64,000 nt of DNA from Actinomyces procaprae (GTDB lineage: Bacteria > Actinomycetota > Actinomycetes > Actinomycetales > Actinomycetaceae), in contig NZ_CP039292.1 in the NCBI RefSeq assembly GCF_004798665.1, forward strand, positions 1,054,001 to 1,118,000. The letters are read 5' to 3'. The notes under the pieces are model-generated. The model saw only the letters and a program-made list of their open reading frames with translations, had not been told where the DNA came from and ran no database searches. Below, one piece after another: positions 9,305 through 18,685 of the stretch (the stretch's first letter is position 1; every line of letters starts with the position of its first letter). A program made the position numbers and the translations under genes.

Positions 9305-9345
9305 CTTCTACCGATCTCGGCACGTAAGATCTACCGATCTCGGCG
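9277..9345. repeat. 23-bp tandem repeat array, 3 units (array a)
   Basis: Core CTACCGATCTCGG begins at 9285, 9308 and 9331, an exact 23-bp period, with the linker CACGTAACTT (CACGTAAGAT before the third). Each core holds the near-palindrome CCGATCTCGG. It lies between the convergent glycerate kinase and LCP genes, overlapping the end of the first and ending a few bases before the stop of the second. Confidence 0.9.
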
Positions 9346-9347
9346 AG

Positions 9348-10439
9348 TCAGTCGGTGGGGGTGCAGGCTCCGGGCGCGTAGCCGTATTCCGCCAGGGTCG
9401 CGTAGGTCTGGTCGGTGGGCGGCGCCGCAAAACCGTCGCCCACCGGGCCGGCCGGGACCTCCACCAGCCTGACGGAGTCTCCGGGTGCGCCCCCGGCACT
9501 GCGGACCGAACGGGCCAGGCCGGCCAGGTCGCGCAGCCCGGTCCCGGCGTCGACCCCAAGGTTTCCGCTCAGCGTCCACGCGAGTGACTGGAGGGCCAGC
9601 GGGCCATGGCCCTGGTCCACCAGCGCGGACATGACCGAGCGCATGACGATGCCGGTGAAGCGACTGCGCCGCTCAGCCCCCTCCTGGTCCGACAGTGCCA
9701 CCCATTGCCCGTCACGCAGCACCTCGGGGTGGCGGGAACGCACCAGCGCCAACGCATCCACGCCGTCCAGGTGCTGCATGCCCGCAGTATCGATCTCCAG
9801 GCCGGCGTAGGCATCCCGCACCGGCTCGTCGAGCTCGACGTCAATCCCGCCCACGGCGTCAACGATGCCGGCGAACTGCGCCATATCGACTGTGACCACG
9901 TGTGCGGTGGTGATGCCGTACGCGGAGCAGAGGGCATCGACGGTGTACTGCGGGCCCTGCAGGAAGGACGTGGCCAGCCGCTCGTCGAACAACTGGCCCT
10001 CGGCCACGACCAGGTCCCGTGGCAGGATCAGCACGTCCAGGCCGGTGGCGCTGGGGCGCACCAGGGCGGCGACATCGGCGCGCGCACCGTCTCCGACGTC
10101 CTCAACTCCGCCATAGCGTGCGGGTCCGTCTGGCAGGGACGTGCGCGAGTCGGTGCCGATCACCAGCCAGGTCTCCGCCTGCGGGCCGCCCCCGTCGGTC
10201 AGCGCAGTGCCTGTGGCGTTCTGCTGGGGCATGGCGACGTCGAAGCGCTCCAGCCGGGAGTACAGCAGGCCGAGGTCGCCGAGCCCCAGCGCCAGGGTCG
10301 CGGCGAGAAGAACGAGCACGGTGGTGAGCAGGGGGTGTCTGCGTGCGCGCGCACGCAGTCGCGCCCACCAGGCGGTTTCCGCCTGGTGGGCGCGACTGCG
10401 GGTGCTGGATGTCGCGGGTGACCGCTCAGGTGAGGTCAT
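9348..10439 (-). CDS. lcpA: LytR-CpsA-Psr (LCP) family phosphotransferase
   Basis: 363 residues: a basic cytoplasmic N-terminus, one membrane helix (LLTTVLVLLAATLALGLG, about residues 37-54), then an extracellular LCP domain with GTDSR, ADVAALV and LPRDLVV motifs that bind the polyprenyl-phosphate substrate. LCP enzymes transfer glycopolymers from a lipid carrier to peptidoglycan or, in Actinomyces oris LcpA, to a surface protein. It lies 16 bp downstream of an LAxTG surface-protein gene, so they are probably one operon. No clear ribosome site precedes ATG 10439. A 22-bp perfect hairpin lies in codons 14-28. The symbol is by analogy. Confidence 0.85.
   Translation of the reverse strand: MTSPERSPATSSTRSRAHQAETAWWARLRARARRHPLLTTVLVLLAATLALGLGDLGLLYSRLERFDVAMPQQNATGTALTDGGGPQAETWLVIGTDSRTSLPDGPARYGGVEDVGDGARADVAALVRPSATGLDVLILPRDLVVAEGQLFDERLATSFLQGPQYTVDALCSAYGITTAHVVTVDMAQFAGIVDAVGGIDVELDEPVRDAYAGLEIDTAGMQHLDGVDALALVRSRHPEVLRDGQWVALSDQEGAERRSRFTGIVMRSVMSALVDQGHGPLALQSLAWTLSGNLGVDAGTGLRDLAGLARSVRSAGGAPGDSVRLVEVPAGPVGDGFAAPPTDQTYATLAEYGYAPGACTPTD
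10341..10400. promoter_or_regulatory. Perfect 22-bp inverted repeat with adjacent 16-bp palindrome inside lcpA
   Basis: Arms 10354-10375 and 10379-10400 are exact reverse complements separated by TTT. A second exact palindrome, GCGTGCGCGCGCACGC, occupies 10341-10356. In the mRNA the stem starts about 40 nt after the lcpA start codon and could limit transcription or translation of lcpA relative to the upstream surface-protein gene. Function is inference. Confidence 0.75.
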
Positions 10440-10455
10440 CCCCGCAGACTACCGG

Positions 10456-11424
10456 TCAGGCGCGGCGACGGGCGCCCAGGAGCGCGGCGCCGGAGGCGAG
10501 CAGGCCGGCCGCGACGATCGTCAGGCCGAGTCCCTCGGCGCCGGTCTTGGCGAGCTCCTTGCCGGACTCCCGTGCGGGGACGGTGACGGCCACGGTTGCG
10601 GAGGTACCGGTCGCCCCGGTGGTCGGGGCGCTGGTGCCGGGCTGCTCGTTCTGGGTGATGGTGTTGTCGTCGTTGGTGCGCGCGGACAGGCTGTACACGC
10701 CACCGGAGACGGTGATCAGCGTGGTGGAGTCGCCGCCCTCGCCGTAGCGGTCACCGGTCAGGCGCAGGATGTAGGTGCCGTCGGGTACGGAGGGAGCGGA
10801 GAAGGTCTCGTTGAAGTCGCCGTTCTCGTCGACGGTTGCCGAGCCGATGGTGGCGACCGGGGTGGCGTCGGCCGACTCGGCGTCCTCCTGACGCAGGAGC
10901 ACGGCGGTGGCGGTCTCACCCGGGGTCAGGCCGGAGGCGGTGATCTCGAAGGACTGGGCGCCGGCCTCACCGGAGATGACGTACTCGCCGGAGAAGCTGG
11001 TGCCGTCGAGGATGATCTGCTCGCCGGCGGTGTCGCTCATGGCGCCGCTGTAGTCGAGGCACTGGGCGGCGACGTACCACGGGTCGACGTTGGGGTCGGT
11101 GCCGAGCTCGGCGACGGCCGCGCTCAGGTCCAGGGTGGCGCTCCAGGTGCCACCGGCGTCGGCCTCAACCGTGACCGGCGTGGAGAAGACGGAGCCGTCC
11201 TCATCGTTGGTCAGGGCCACGCTGACCTGGCCGGGGTTCTCCGCAGTGCCGCAGCCGGAACCGGTCACGGTCAGTGAGGAGCTCGGGTCGACGACCCGGT
11301 TGCTGGGGGCATCAAGGGTGAAGCCGCTCTCGGTGGTGAACGCGAGCGCGGGGGTGGATACGGCAAGACCACCGGCCACGAGGGCGGCGGCGGTGGCTAT
11401 GGTGATGGGGCGTCCCAGACGCAT
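10456..11424 (-). CDS. Cell-wall-anchored surface protein with LAxTG sorting signal (GspA-like)
   Basis: 322 residues. A signal peptide (MRLGRPITIATAAALVAGG, cleavage after TPALA near residue 29) leads into Ig-like beta-rich repeats without enzyme motifs. The C-terminus has a sortase signal: LAKTG near residues 291-295, a hydrophobic stretch and a basic tail GARRRA. TGGAGG before ATG 11424 sets the start; the open frame continues 130 codons upstream without support. Followed 16 bp later by an LCP gene, it matches the A. oris arrangement in which an LCP enzyme glycosylates the surface protein GspA. That match is inferred from context and architecture, not alignment. Confidence 0.8.
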   Translation of the reverse strand: MRLGRPITIATAAALVAGGLAVSTPALAFTTESGFTLDAPSNRVVDPSSSLTVTGSGCGTAENPGQVSVALTNDEDGSVFSTPVTVEADAGGTWSATLDLSAAVAELGTDPNVDPWYVAAQCLDYSGAMSDTAGEQIILDGTSFSGEYVISGEAGAQSFEITASGLTPGETATAVLLRQEDAESADATPVATIGSATVDENGDFNETFSAPSVPDGTYILRLTGDRYGEGGDSTTLITVSGGVYSLSARTNDDNTITQNEQPGTSAPTTGATGTSATVAVTVPARESGKELAKTGAEGLGLTIVAAGLLASGAALLGARRRA

Positions 11425-11777
11425 GAATCCTCCAAGTGGGATAGACAAGCCGCGGCGCGGGGCGGCACCGGACTGCCCCCTACCCTGTCTCAGATCTCGG
11501 TTCAGAGACAACCTCATTGTGTGTGATCTATCCGTGATTTCAGGGTTGCTTGGGCTCTCAGTAGTCACACCAGTCCCAAAAACGGGACTTACATCCCAAG
11601 TTGGTGGTTGTTTGGATGCGGATCGGTGGGGAGAAGTACCCATGCCCGCAGAGCTGTTTGGAGGGCTCACGGCGCGTGTCCCGCCACGGCACGTGCGGGG
11701 CGGGACACGCGCACCACGCGAGTGAGCGACGCCGGGCGGGGGAGCCGTCGGCCGTGCCCGGCGGGCGGCCCCGTGCC
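11425..11777. promoter_or_regulatory. Intergenic region upstream of the surface-protein gene
   Basis: A 353-bp gap with no convincing gene. It is less GC-rich than its surroundings and should hold the promoter of the surface-protein/LCP pair. A short inverted repeat, AGTCCC at 11572-11577 and GGGACT at 11584-11589, could be an operator. A long hairpin at 11672-11712 probably ends the M13 peptidase transcript. Confidence 0.45.
11672..11712 (-). terminator. Hairpin downstream of the M13 peptidase gene
   Basis: Arms 11672-11685 and 11699-11712 form a perfect 14-bp stem with a 13-nt loop, 66 bp past the peptidase stop. There is no T-run on either side, so it may act as a 3' mRNA stabiliser rather than a classic terminator. 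Confidence 0.55.
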
Positions 11778-13907
11778 TCACCAGATCGTCACGCGCTCCT
11801 CGGGTGCGAGCCACAGTGCATCAGCGGCGGTCACGTTGAAGGCCTCATAGAAGGCATCCACGTTGCGCACGATCCCGTTGCAGCGGAACTCCGCCGGGGA
11901 GTGCGGGTCGATCGTCAGCAGCAGCTCGGCGTAGTCGTCGCGGCTCTTGTTGCGCCAGATACGCGCCCAGGAGTAGAAGAACCGCTCCAGGCCGGTGAGG
12001 CCGTCGATCAGCGGGGCCTGCTGCACGGACTCGATTCCGGCGTCGGCCAGGGCCAGCGTGTAGGCCTTGAGCGCAATACCCAGTCCGCCCAGGTCGCCGA
12101 TGTTCTCCCCGATCGTGAGCTCCCCGTTGACATGGGGGACGGTGTCACCGTCCTTGCCCTCGGCCTGCGCCCGCGCGACCAGTGCCGCCGGCCGGTAGGC
12201 GTCGTACTGGGCGATCAGTGCATGAGTCCGCGCCTCGAAGGCCTCCCGGTCCGCCTGGGTCCACCAGTCGGTGACCTTGCCGTGCCCGTCGAAGGTGGAG
12301 CCCTGGTCGTCGAAGCCGTGGCCGATCTCGTGGCCGATCACGGCGCCGATGCCGGCGTAGTTGACGGCGTCGTCGGCCTGCGGGTCGAAGAAGGGGGGCT
12401 GCAGGATCGCCGCCGGGAAGACGATCTCATTCATCGTCGGGTTGTAGTAGGCGTTGACCGTCTGCGGGGTCATGTGCCACTCATCCCGGTCCACCGGGCC
12501 GCCCAGCTTGCGCACGGCGCGGGCCAGCTCGAAGGCCTCCACCGACCGCACCGAGCCGACGACGTCGCCGGGCGTGACCGTGACGGCGGCGTAGTCGCGC
12601 CACTTGCTCGGGTAACCGATCTTCGGGGTGAACAGGGACAGCTTCTCCAGGGCGCGCTCGCGGGTGGCCGGGCTCATCCAGCCCAGGGCGGAGATCGACT
12701 GCCGGTAGGCCTCAATCAGGCGGGCGACCAGCTGCTCCATACGTGCCTTGTGCGCGGGCGGGAAGTGCCGGGCGACGTACAGCTCGCCCAGCGCCTCTCC
12801 CAGCGTGCCCTCGATCAGCCCGACGCCGCGCTTCCAACGGGCTCGCAGCTCGTCCACGCCCTGGAGGGTGTGGGAGTAGAAGTCGAAGTTCTCCTCCACG
12901 AAGTCGCTTGAGAGCAGCGTCGCGCGGCCGTGCACCAGGTGCCATGCGGCCCAGGCGCGCAGATCCTCCAGCGGCGTCTCCTGCCACACCTGCGCCAGGT
13001 GCTGCAAGTAGTCGGGCTGCTCGACGATCGTCTCCTCCAACAGGGCGCCCGGGTGCGCTCCGGCTGCCGCAACGGCCGCGTTCACGCCCTCGCGCCAGGC
13101 CTCCCAGGGGAAGGCGGGCGCGGAGGCGACCAGGTCCTCCCAGGCGGTGGGGTTGTTGATCTTCTCAATGTCGCGGCAGGCGACCCGGTCCCAGTGCCCT
13201 CGGGCCAGTGCCGTCTCCACCGCCATGACCCGGTCGGCGAGCGCCTCGGCGGCGGCCCCCAGCCGTCCCGGCAGGCCCGCCAGGTCCAGCATGCGCGCCA
13301 GGTGGGAGACGTAGGCCGCTCTGAGCTCGGCGCGGTCCTCCTCCCGGTAGTAGGACTCATCCGGCAGGCCCAGGCCGGACTGTGCCATCCAGGTGGTGTA
13401 GCGCTCGGGGTCGTTCAGGTCCACCTCGACGTCGATGTCCACCGCCCCGGTGAAGCCGGCCGCCAGGTGCGCGCCCAGCGCGTGCGCGAGTGCGTGCTTG
13501 TCCGCCGCTGCGAGCACGGGCACGAGCTCGGGGTGCAGCGGGGCGGCGCCGAGCGCCTCGACGTGCTCCTCGTCGAGGAAGGCGGCGTACAGGGCTCCGA
13601 GCTTCTCCGCGGAGGTGGCGGGCAGCCCCGTGCGCGGGGCCGCGGCCAGTTCCTCCAGGATCTCCCGGCAGGCGGCCTCGGCGGCGTCACGCAGCACCAG
13701 GAAGGAGCCGGTGGCGGGGCGGTCCGCGGGGATCGTCGTCGTCGCCAGCCAGGTCCCGTTGACGTTGCGGAACAGGTCGTCCTGGGGGCGTACGGAGGCG
13801 TCGGCGGCGGCGCTCTCGTACACGCCCGCCAGCACGCTGCCCGAGTCGGCCTCGGCGGAGCCGGCGCGAGTGGACGAGCGGAGTGTGGAGTCGGTCGGAT
13901 CAGTCAT
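11778..13907 (-). CDS. pepO: M13 family (neprilysin/PepO) zinc metallopeptidase
   Basis: 709 residues, the full family length. The zinc site HEIGH is at about residues 526-530 (VIGHEIGHGFDDQGS) and the third ligand is in NIGDLGGLGIA. The substrate-binding NAYYNPTMNEIVFPA precedes it. No signal peptide or membrane helix is seen, so it is probably cytoplasmic, like bacterial endopeptidase O, degrading oligopeptides. It diverges from rpiB with 86 bp between start codons. Confidence 0.93.
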   Translation of the reverse strand: MTDPTDSTLRSSTRAGSAEADSGSVLAGVYESAAADASVRPQDDLFRNVNGTWLATTTIPADRPATGSFLVLRDAAEAACREILEELAAAPRTGLPATSAEKLGALYAAFLDEEHVEALGAAPLHPELVPVLAAADKHALAHALGAHLAAGFTGAVDIDVEVDLNDPERYTTWMAQSGLGLPDESYYREEDRAELRAAYVSHLARMLDLAGLPGRLGAAAEALADRVMAVETALARGHWDRVACRDIEKINNPTAWEDLVASAPAFPWEAWREGVNAAVAAAGAHPGALLEETIVEQPDYLQHLAQVWQETPLEDLRAWAAWHLVHGRATLLSSDFVEENFDFYSHTLQGVDELRARWKRGVGLIEGTLGEALGELYVARHFPPAHKARMEQLVARLIEAYRQSISALGWMSPATRERALEKLSLFTPKIGYPSKWRDYAAVTVTPGDVVGSVRSVEAFELARAVRKLGGPVDRDEWHMTPQTVNAYYNPTMNEIVFPAAILQPPFFDPQADDAVNYAGIGAVIGHEIGHGFDDQGSTFDGHGKVTDWWTQADREAFEARTHALIAQYDAYRPAALVARAQAEGKDGDTVPHVNGELTIGENIGDLGGLGIALKAYTLALADAGIESVQQAPLIDGLTGLERFFYSWARIWRNKSRDDYAELLLTIDPHSPAEFRCNGIVRNVDAFYEAFNVTAADALWLAPEERVTIW

Positions 13908-13993
13908 GGCGCCACGCTAGCCCGCGTGTGCACATTCGCCCGTATTCGCGGGTGGAGGGCGCCAGATATGTTCGCGTGAGGCACAATCCGTGC

Positions 13994-14458
13994 ATGCGCA
14001 TTCATATCGGTACCGACCATGCTGGATTCGAGCTCAAGGGCGTTCTCGTCTCGCACTGGCGCGAGGCCGGCCACGAGGTGATTGACCACGGCTGCTATGT
14101 CTACGACCGCCTCGACGACTACCCGGAGTTCTGCATCGCCTGCGCCGAGGCGGTGGCGGCCGAGCCGGGCAGCCTCGGGGTGGTGCTCGGTGGCTCCGGC
14201 AACGGCGAGCAGATGGCCGCCAACCTGGTGAGCGGTGTGCGGGCGGCGCTCGTCTGGAGCGAGGAGACTGCCCGGCTGGCGCGTTGTCACAACGATGCCA
14301 ATGTGGCCGGCCTGGGGGCGCGCATGCACACCATTGAGGAGGCCGTCGGCATCCTGGACGCCTTCATCACCGAACCCTTCAGCGGCGATCAACGACACCA
14401 GAACCGGATTGACCAGATGGCCGCCTACGAGGCGGGCCGCACCCAGCGGCGGGACTGA
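13994..14458 (+). CDS. rpiB: Ribose-5-phosphate isomerase B (RpiB/LacAB family)
   Basis: 154 residues starting MRIHIGTDHAGFELKG, the characteristic N-terminus. It interconverts ribose 5-phosphate and ribulose 5-phosphate in the pentose phosphate pathway. GGSGNGEQMAANLVSGVRAA is the phosphate-binding and catalytic loop region. The start is set at ATG 13994 by the family N-terminus; the frame is open upstream but encodes nothing recognisable. The next gene, a DNA glycosylase, begins 71 bp later on the same strand. Confidence 0.93.
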   Translation: MRIHIGTDHAGFELKGVLVSHWREAGHEVIDHGCYVYDRLDDYPEFCIACAEAVAAEPGSLGVVLGGSGNGEQMAANLVSGVRAALVWSEETARLARCHNDANVAGLGARMHTIEEAVGILDAFITEPFSGDQRHQNRIDQMAAYEAGRTQRRD

Positions 14459-14529
14459 GACGTTGGTGGCAACCCGCCTGTGCCGGGCGGGTTGCGGGCG
14501 TGACGCGGCCATCGTGTAGCGTCCCCGGC

Positions 14530-15504
14530 ATGCCCGAAGGCCACACCGTCCACCGCCTTGCAGGCGCCCTCACTGAGCTGTTCGGCGGTCAGCGCTTGAC
14601 CGTGTCCTCACCGCAGGGGCGCTTCTCCGACGGCGCCGCCCGCCTGGACGGGCGGGTGCTCCTGGAAGGTCAGGCCTACGGCAAGCACCTGTTCGTGGCC
14701 TTCGCGCCGGAGGCGGACGTACCCGCCGACTCCCCGGACGTGGACTGGCTGCGCATCCACCTGGGGCTGTACGGATCCTGGACCTTCGACGGTGACAGCG
14801 CCTTCACGGCGCCCCACTCGATCGGTGCGCCCCGGCGCAGGGTGGGGGAGCGCGGTGAGCATGCGCTCACCCACGGCGGTGGCTCGGCGCTGGCCGGGAT
14901 CAGTGGGCGGGCGCCTGCCGCTGTTCCGCCCGGCGCCTGGACTCCGCCCGCGCCCCGTGGGGCGGTGCGGCTGCGGCTGACCGGGGAGCACGGCGTCGCG
15001 GACTTGACCGGTCCCGCCGCCTGCGAGGTGCTGGACGCCGCAGGTGTCGCGGCGGTGCGGCGTCGCCTCGGGCCGGATCCGCTGCGCCCGGACGCGGACG
15101 CGGATGCGTTCATCGCCGGCGTGCGCCGCCGCCGGAGGGCTGTGGGCGAGCTGCTCATGGACCAGTCGGTGCTGGCCGGGGCGGGCAATATCTTCCGTGC
15201 GGAGACGCTGTTCCGGGTGGGAGTGTCTCCGTTCAGGCCGGGGAACCGCGTCAGTGCGAGGCGGTTGCAGGCGGTATGGGATGACCTGGTTCCGCTCATG
15301 CAGTACGGGGTCGCCACCGGCTTCATCACCACGGTCGACGCCGCGGACGTGCCCGAGCCCCTGCCCGCCGACGACGAGGAGGCCGGACGCTGGTACGTCT
15401 ACCACCGTACGGGCCGTCCGTGCCTGCGCTGCGGCACCGCGATCGCGGAGCGCGAGGTGGCCGGCAGGCGCCTGTTCTGGTGCCCGTCCTGCCAGTCCCG
15501 CTGA
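14530..15504 (+). CDS. nei: Fpg/Nei family DNA glycosylase (endonuclease VIII type)
   Basis: 324 residues. It starts MPEGHTVHRLAGAL, where Pro2 is the catalytic nucleophile and Glu3 the acid, as in Nei-type glycosylase/AP lyases. A helix-two-turn-helix region (DQSVLAGAGNIFRAETLFR) and a C-terminal zinc finger (CLRCGTAIAEREV then CPSCQ) are complete. It removes oxidised bases in base-excision repair. The start at 14530 is fixed because Pro must follow Met. A separate MutM is at the right end of the window. Confidence 0.9.
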   Translation: MPEGHTVHRLAGALTELFGGQRLTVSSPQGRFSDGAARLDGRVLLEGQAYGKHLFVAFAPEADVPADSPDVDWLRIHLGLYGSWTFDGDSAFTAPHSIGAPRRRVGERGEHALTHGGGSALAGISGRAPAAVPPGAWTPPAPRGAVRLRLTGEHGVADLTGPAACEVLDAAGVAAVRRRLGPDPLRPDADADAFIAGVRRRRRAVGELLMDQSVLAGAGNIFRAETLFRVGVSPFRPGNRVSARRLQAVWDDLVPLMQYGVATGFITTVDAADVPEPLPADDEEAGRWYVYHRTGRPCLRCGTAIAEREVAGRRLFWCPSCQSR

Positions 15505-15612
15505 GCCGCATCGCCGTGGCGGCGTCGTCAACGCGGCCGTCGATGCGGGCGCCGTCCTGGCGACCGTCGCCCGCCGTCGTCCACTCCTCGGCGAGGGCGG
15601 CCGAAGCCCCTG

Positions 15613-16188
15613 CTAGATGTAGATGGTCGGGTCGAGCATCAGCTCGGGGTCGGTACGCGGATCACGGGCGCGCGCGGGCACGCCGACACCGACGTGGTCG
15701 GCCGGCAGGTTCTTGACCAGGACCGCGTTGGCGCCGATCTTGGCGCCGTCCTCCACCGTCACCGGCCCCAGGACCTTGGCGCCGGCGCCGATCTGGACGT
15801 TGTTGCCGATGGTGGGGTGGCGCTTTCCGGGTGTCATTGACACCCCTCCGAGAGTGACGCCGTGGAACATGAGCACGTCGTCGCCGACCTCTGCGGTCTC
15901 GCCGATCACCACGCCCATGCCGTGGTCGATGAAGAAGCGTTCCCCGATCTTGGCGGCCGGGTGAATCTCGATGCCGGTGGCGGCGCGCGCAGCCTGTGAC
16001 AGGGCGCGGGCCGCGAAGCGGTGGCCCTGCTGCCACAGGCTGTGGGCCGCGCGGTGGGCCCACAGTGCGTGGACGCCCGGGTAGAGCAGGGCCACTTCCA
16101 GGTTCGAGCGGGCCGCCGGGTCCCGCCGTCGGGCGGTTGCCAAATCCTCCTTGGCTAGCTCGAAGAACGACCGGCTGGGCTTGTGCAT
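15613..16188 (-). CDS. cysE: Serine O-acetyltransferase
   Basis: 191 residues, a left-handed beta-helix hexapeptide acyltransferase. It makes O-acetylserine from serine and acetyl-CoA, the substrate of Cys[21 protein letters not shown] and [19 protein letters not shown] show the active-site His and hexapeptide turns. TAGGAGC before ATG 16188 fixes the start. It follows cysK on the same strand with a 271-bp gap holding a strong hairpin, so cysE may be partly uncoupled from cysK transcription. Confidence 0.94.
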   Translation of the reverse strand: MHKPSRSFFELAKEDLATARRRDPAARSNLEVALLYPGVHALWAHRAAHSLWQQGHRFAARALSQAARAATGIEIHPAAKIGERFFIDHGMGVVIGETAEVGDDVLMFHGVTLGGVSMTPGKRHPTIGNNVQIGAGAKVLGPVTVEDGAKIGANAVLVKNLPADHVGVGVPARARDPRTDPELMLDPTIYI

Positions 16189-16304
16189 GGTGCTCCTAGG
16201 ACGACGGCCTGATGACAGGTCTGACAACAGACAGGGACTTCAGGGATGGAGGGCGCAGGGGGCACCGCGAATGGTGCCTGACCTGCGCTGATCCGCCGGG
16301 ACAA

Positions 16305-16347
16305 CGTCGGTGGTGGCATCCCTGTTCCCGGGATACCGCCACCGACG
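16305..16347 (-). terminator. Hairpin between cysK and cysE
   Basis: Arms 16305-16322 and 16330-16347 form an 18-bp stem in which two non-Watson-Crick positions are G-T pairs, with a 7-nt loop. It lies 113 bp downstream of the cysK stop, before cysE. Lacking a T-run, it may cause partial termination or protect the cysK 3' end. Confidence 0.6.
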
Positions 16348-16459
16348 CCGGACTGTGCCCGAATCCGCTGTGGGATGTGACCGAATGCGGGTTCGGCGGT
16401 GTGCGGAGCCGGCGCGGCGGGCGCCCGCGGAACGGGCGGGCCCACTCAGCTCAGGTGCC

Positions 16460-17389
<930 letters not shown>

Positions 17390-17504
17390 TGCAGTTCCTT
17401 TAGTCGTGTGGGGCGGAGGACGACTGCGCCGACTCGGCGTGGAGGGATGCGTGTCGCTCCAGGCCTGAGGGCGCGTGCGCAACTTCCTAGCGGGAGAGGT
17501 TGAA

Positions 17505-17575
17505 AGGGCGTGATCATTGCCCTGAGCGCCGGGCATGCGCGCTACGACGCGCGCACAGTGTCATGGCCAGGCGCT
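17505..17575 (-). promoter_or_regulatory. Candidate cysteine attenuator stem-loops
   Basis: Directly after the leader stop codon, AGCGCC (minus strand, 17575-17570) can pair with GGCGCT (17530-17525), enclosing an inner perfect stem TGCGCGC/GCGCGCA (17555-17536). A second small stem AGGGC/GCCCT (17523-17505) is followed by TTC. A ribosome stalled on the Cys codons would cover the first arm and change the fold. The mechanism is inferred from analogy with mycobacterial poly-Cys leaders. Confidence 0.55.
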
Positions 17576-17632
17576 CTAGCGACACTGGCAGCAGCAGAAG
17601 GACATCACACACATGACGTTGCTCGCCGTCAT
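17576..17632 (-). CDS. Cysteine-rich leader peptide of the cysK-cysE genes
   Basis: An 18-residue reading frame, MTASNVMCVMSFCCCQCR, with five cysteines, four of them in the last six residues. A very strong GAGGAGG (17638-17644) stands 5 nt before the ATG. It precedes cysK by 186 bp on the same strand. Poly-Cys short ORFs upstream of sulfur genes are known in mycobacteria, where ribosome stalling on Cys codons at low cysteine raises downstream expression. The ORF and ribosome site are direct observations; the regulatory role is inference. Confidence 0.75.
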   Translation of the reverse strand: MTASNVMCVMSFCCCQCR

Positions 17633-17769
17633 GAGGTCCTCCTCGGTGCTGGTGCTGCTGAAAACTGCGGGGAGTCGTCGGTGCCCTGTGGCGCCGACCG
17701 CCGCTGGCATGACATTAGCGCGTGGGGATGAGGCGATGTCAATTGCTCCGCGGCGTGAGGTGCGCGGCA

Positions 17770-18489
17770 TTAGGCGTGCCGTGAAGTGCGGGGAATGGTG
17801 GTCTCAACGATGCGCGTACCCGCCGGCTCGGGAAGGGCGGCGCCGCCTGTCAGCGCCGCGAGCTGCTCCGCCAGTGCCTCGGCGTCGGCCTCGGCGGTGG
17901 AGACGGTGAGGACGGCGTGGGTCGCCTCCCAGCTGGTCTCCTCCACCCCGATTCCCTCCGGGGCGCCGCGTCCGCGCAGCTGTGCCTCCAGGCGGCCGGC
18001 GTCGGCCACGGGCACCCGCACGCGCCACAGGCTGCGGGTGTCCAGGCTGACCCGGGAGGCGGCGGCCAGTGCCTGTGAGGCGGCCTGCGAGTAGGCGCGG
18101 GCCAGGCCGCCGGTTCCCAGTAGGACTCCGCCGAAGTAGCGGGTGACGACGACGGTGGTGTTGGTCAGTCCCGTGCCGCGCAGCACCTCCAGGATGGGCT
18201 GGCCCGCAGTGCCGGAGGGCTCGCCGTCGTCGCTGGAGCGCTCGATGGGCTGCGCGCCCGGCACGGAGACGATGAAGGCGCTGCAGTGGTGACGCGCATC
18301 TGGGTAGCGGGCCCTGACTGAGGCGACGAAGGCGCGCGCGGCGGCCTCGTCGTCGGTGCGTGCGGCCCGCCCCAGGAAATGGGAGCGCTTGATCTCCAGA
18401 TCGGTCTGCGGCTGTTCGCCCGGCGCCAACGTGATGACGGCGGCCGCAAGTTCTGCGGCGTCGGCGGGGGAGGACGATGACGCGGTCAT
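17770..18489 (-). CDS. IMPACT/YigZ family protein (UPF0029)
   Basis: 239 residues. The N-terminal IMPACT domain carries IKRSHFLGRAARTDDEAAAR, HHCSAFIV, DDGEPSGTAGQPILEVLRGT and VVTRYFGGVLLGTGGLARAY, all family hallmarks, followed by the smaller C-terminal DUF1949-like domain. Relatives bind ribosomes or nucleic acids and may affect translation start, but no biochemical role is settled in bacteria. It ends near the cys leader but is unlikely to share its control, as it lies upstream on the same strand. Confidence 0.88.
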   Translation of the reverse strand: MTASSSSPADAAELAAAVITLAPGEQPQTDLEIKRSHFLGRAARTDDEAAARAFVASVRARYPDARHHCSAFIVSVPGAQPIERSSDDGEPSGTAGQPILEVLRGTGLTNTTVVVTRYFGGVLLGTGGLARAYSQAASQALAAASRVSLDTRSLWRVRVPVADAGRLEAQLRGRGAPEGIGVEETSWEATHAVLTVSTAEADAEALAEQLAALTGGAALPEPAGTRIVETTIPRTSRHA

Positions 18490-18685
18490 GACTCCATGTA
18501 TAGCCTGTATAGCCTCGGTGCGCGGGTGGGCGGAGTAGCCGGGCGGGACGGGACTGATCTCACACGCCCGGCGGGGCCGACGGGCTGGAATGGATTCCGG
18601 TCGAACCGCTAGGGTGACCCCTGGTCAACTATCCTTCGGGTCGCCCGTGACCGGGCGGCCCCACGACTTTGAGAGGAGCGGGCTC

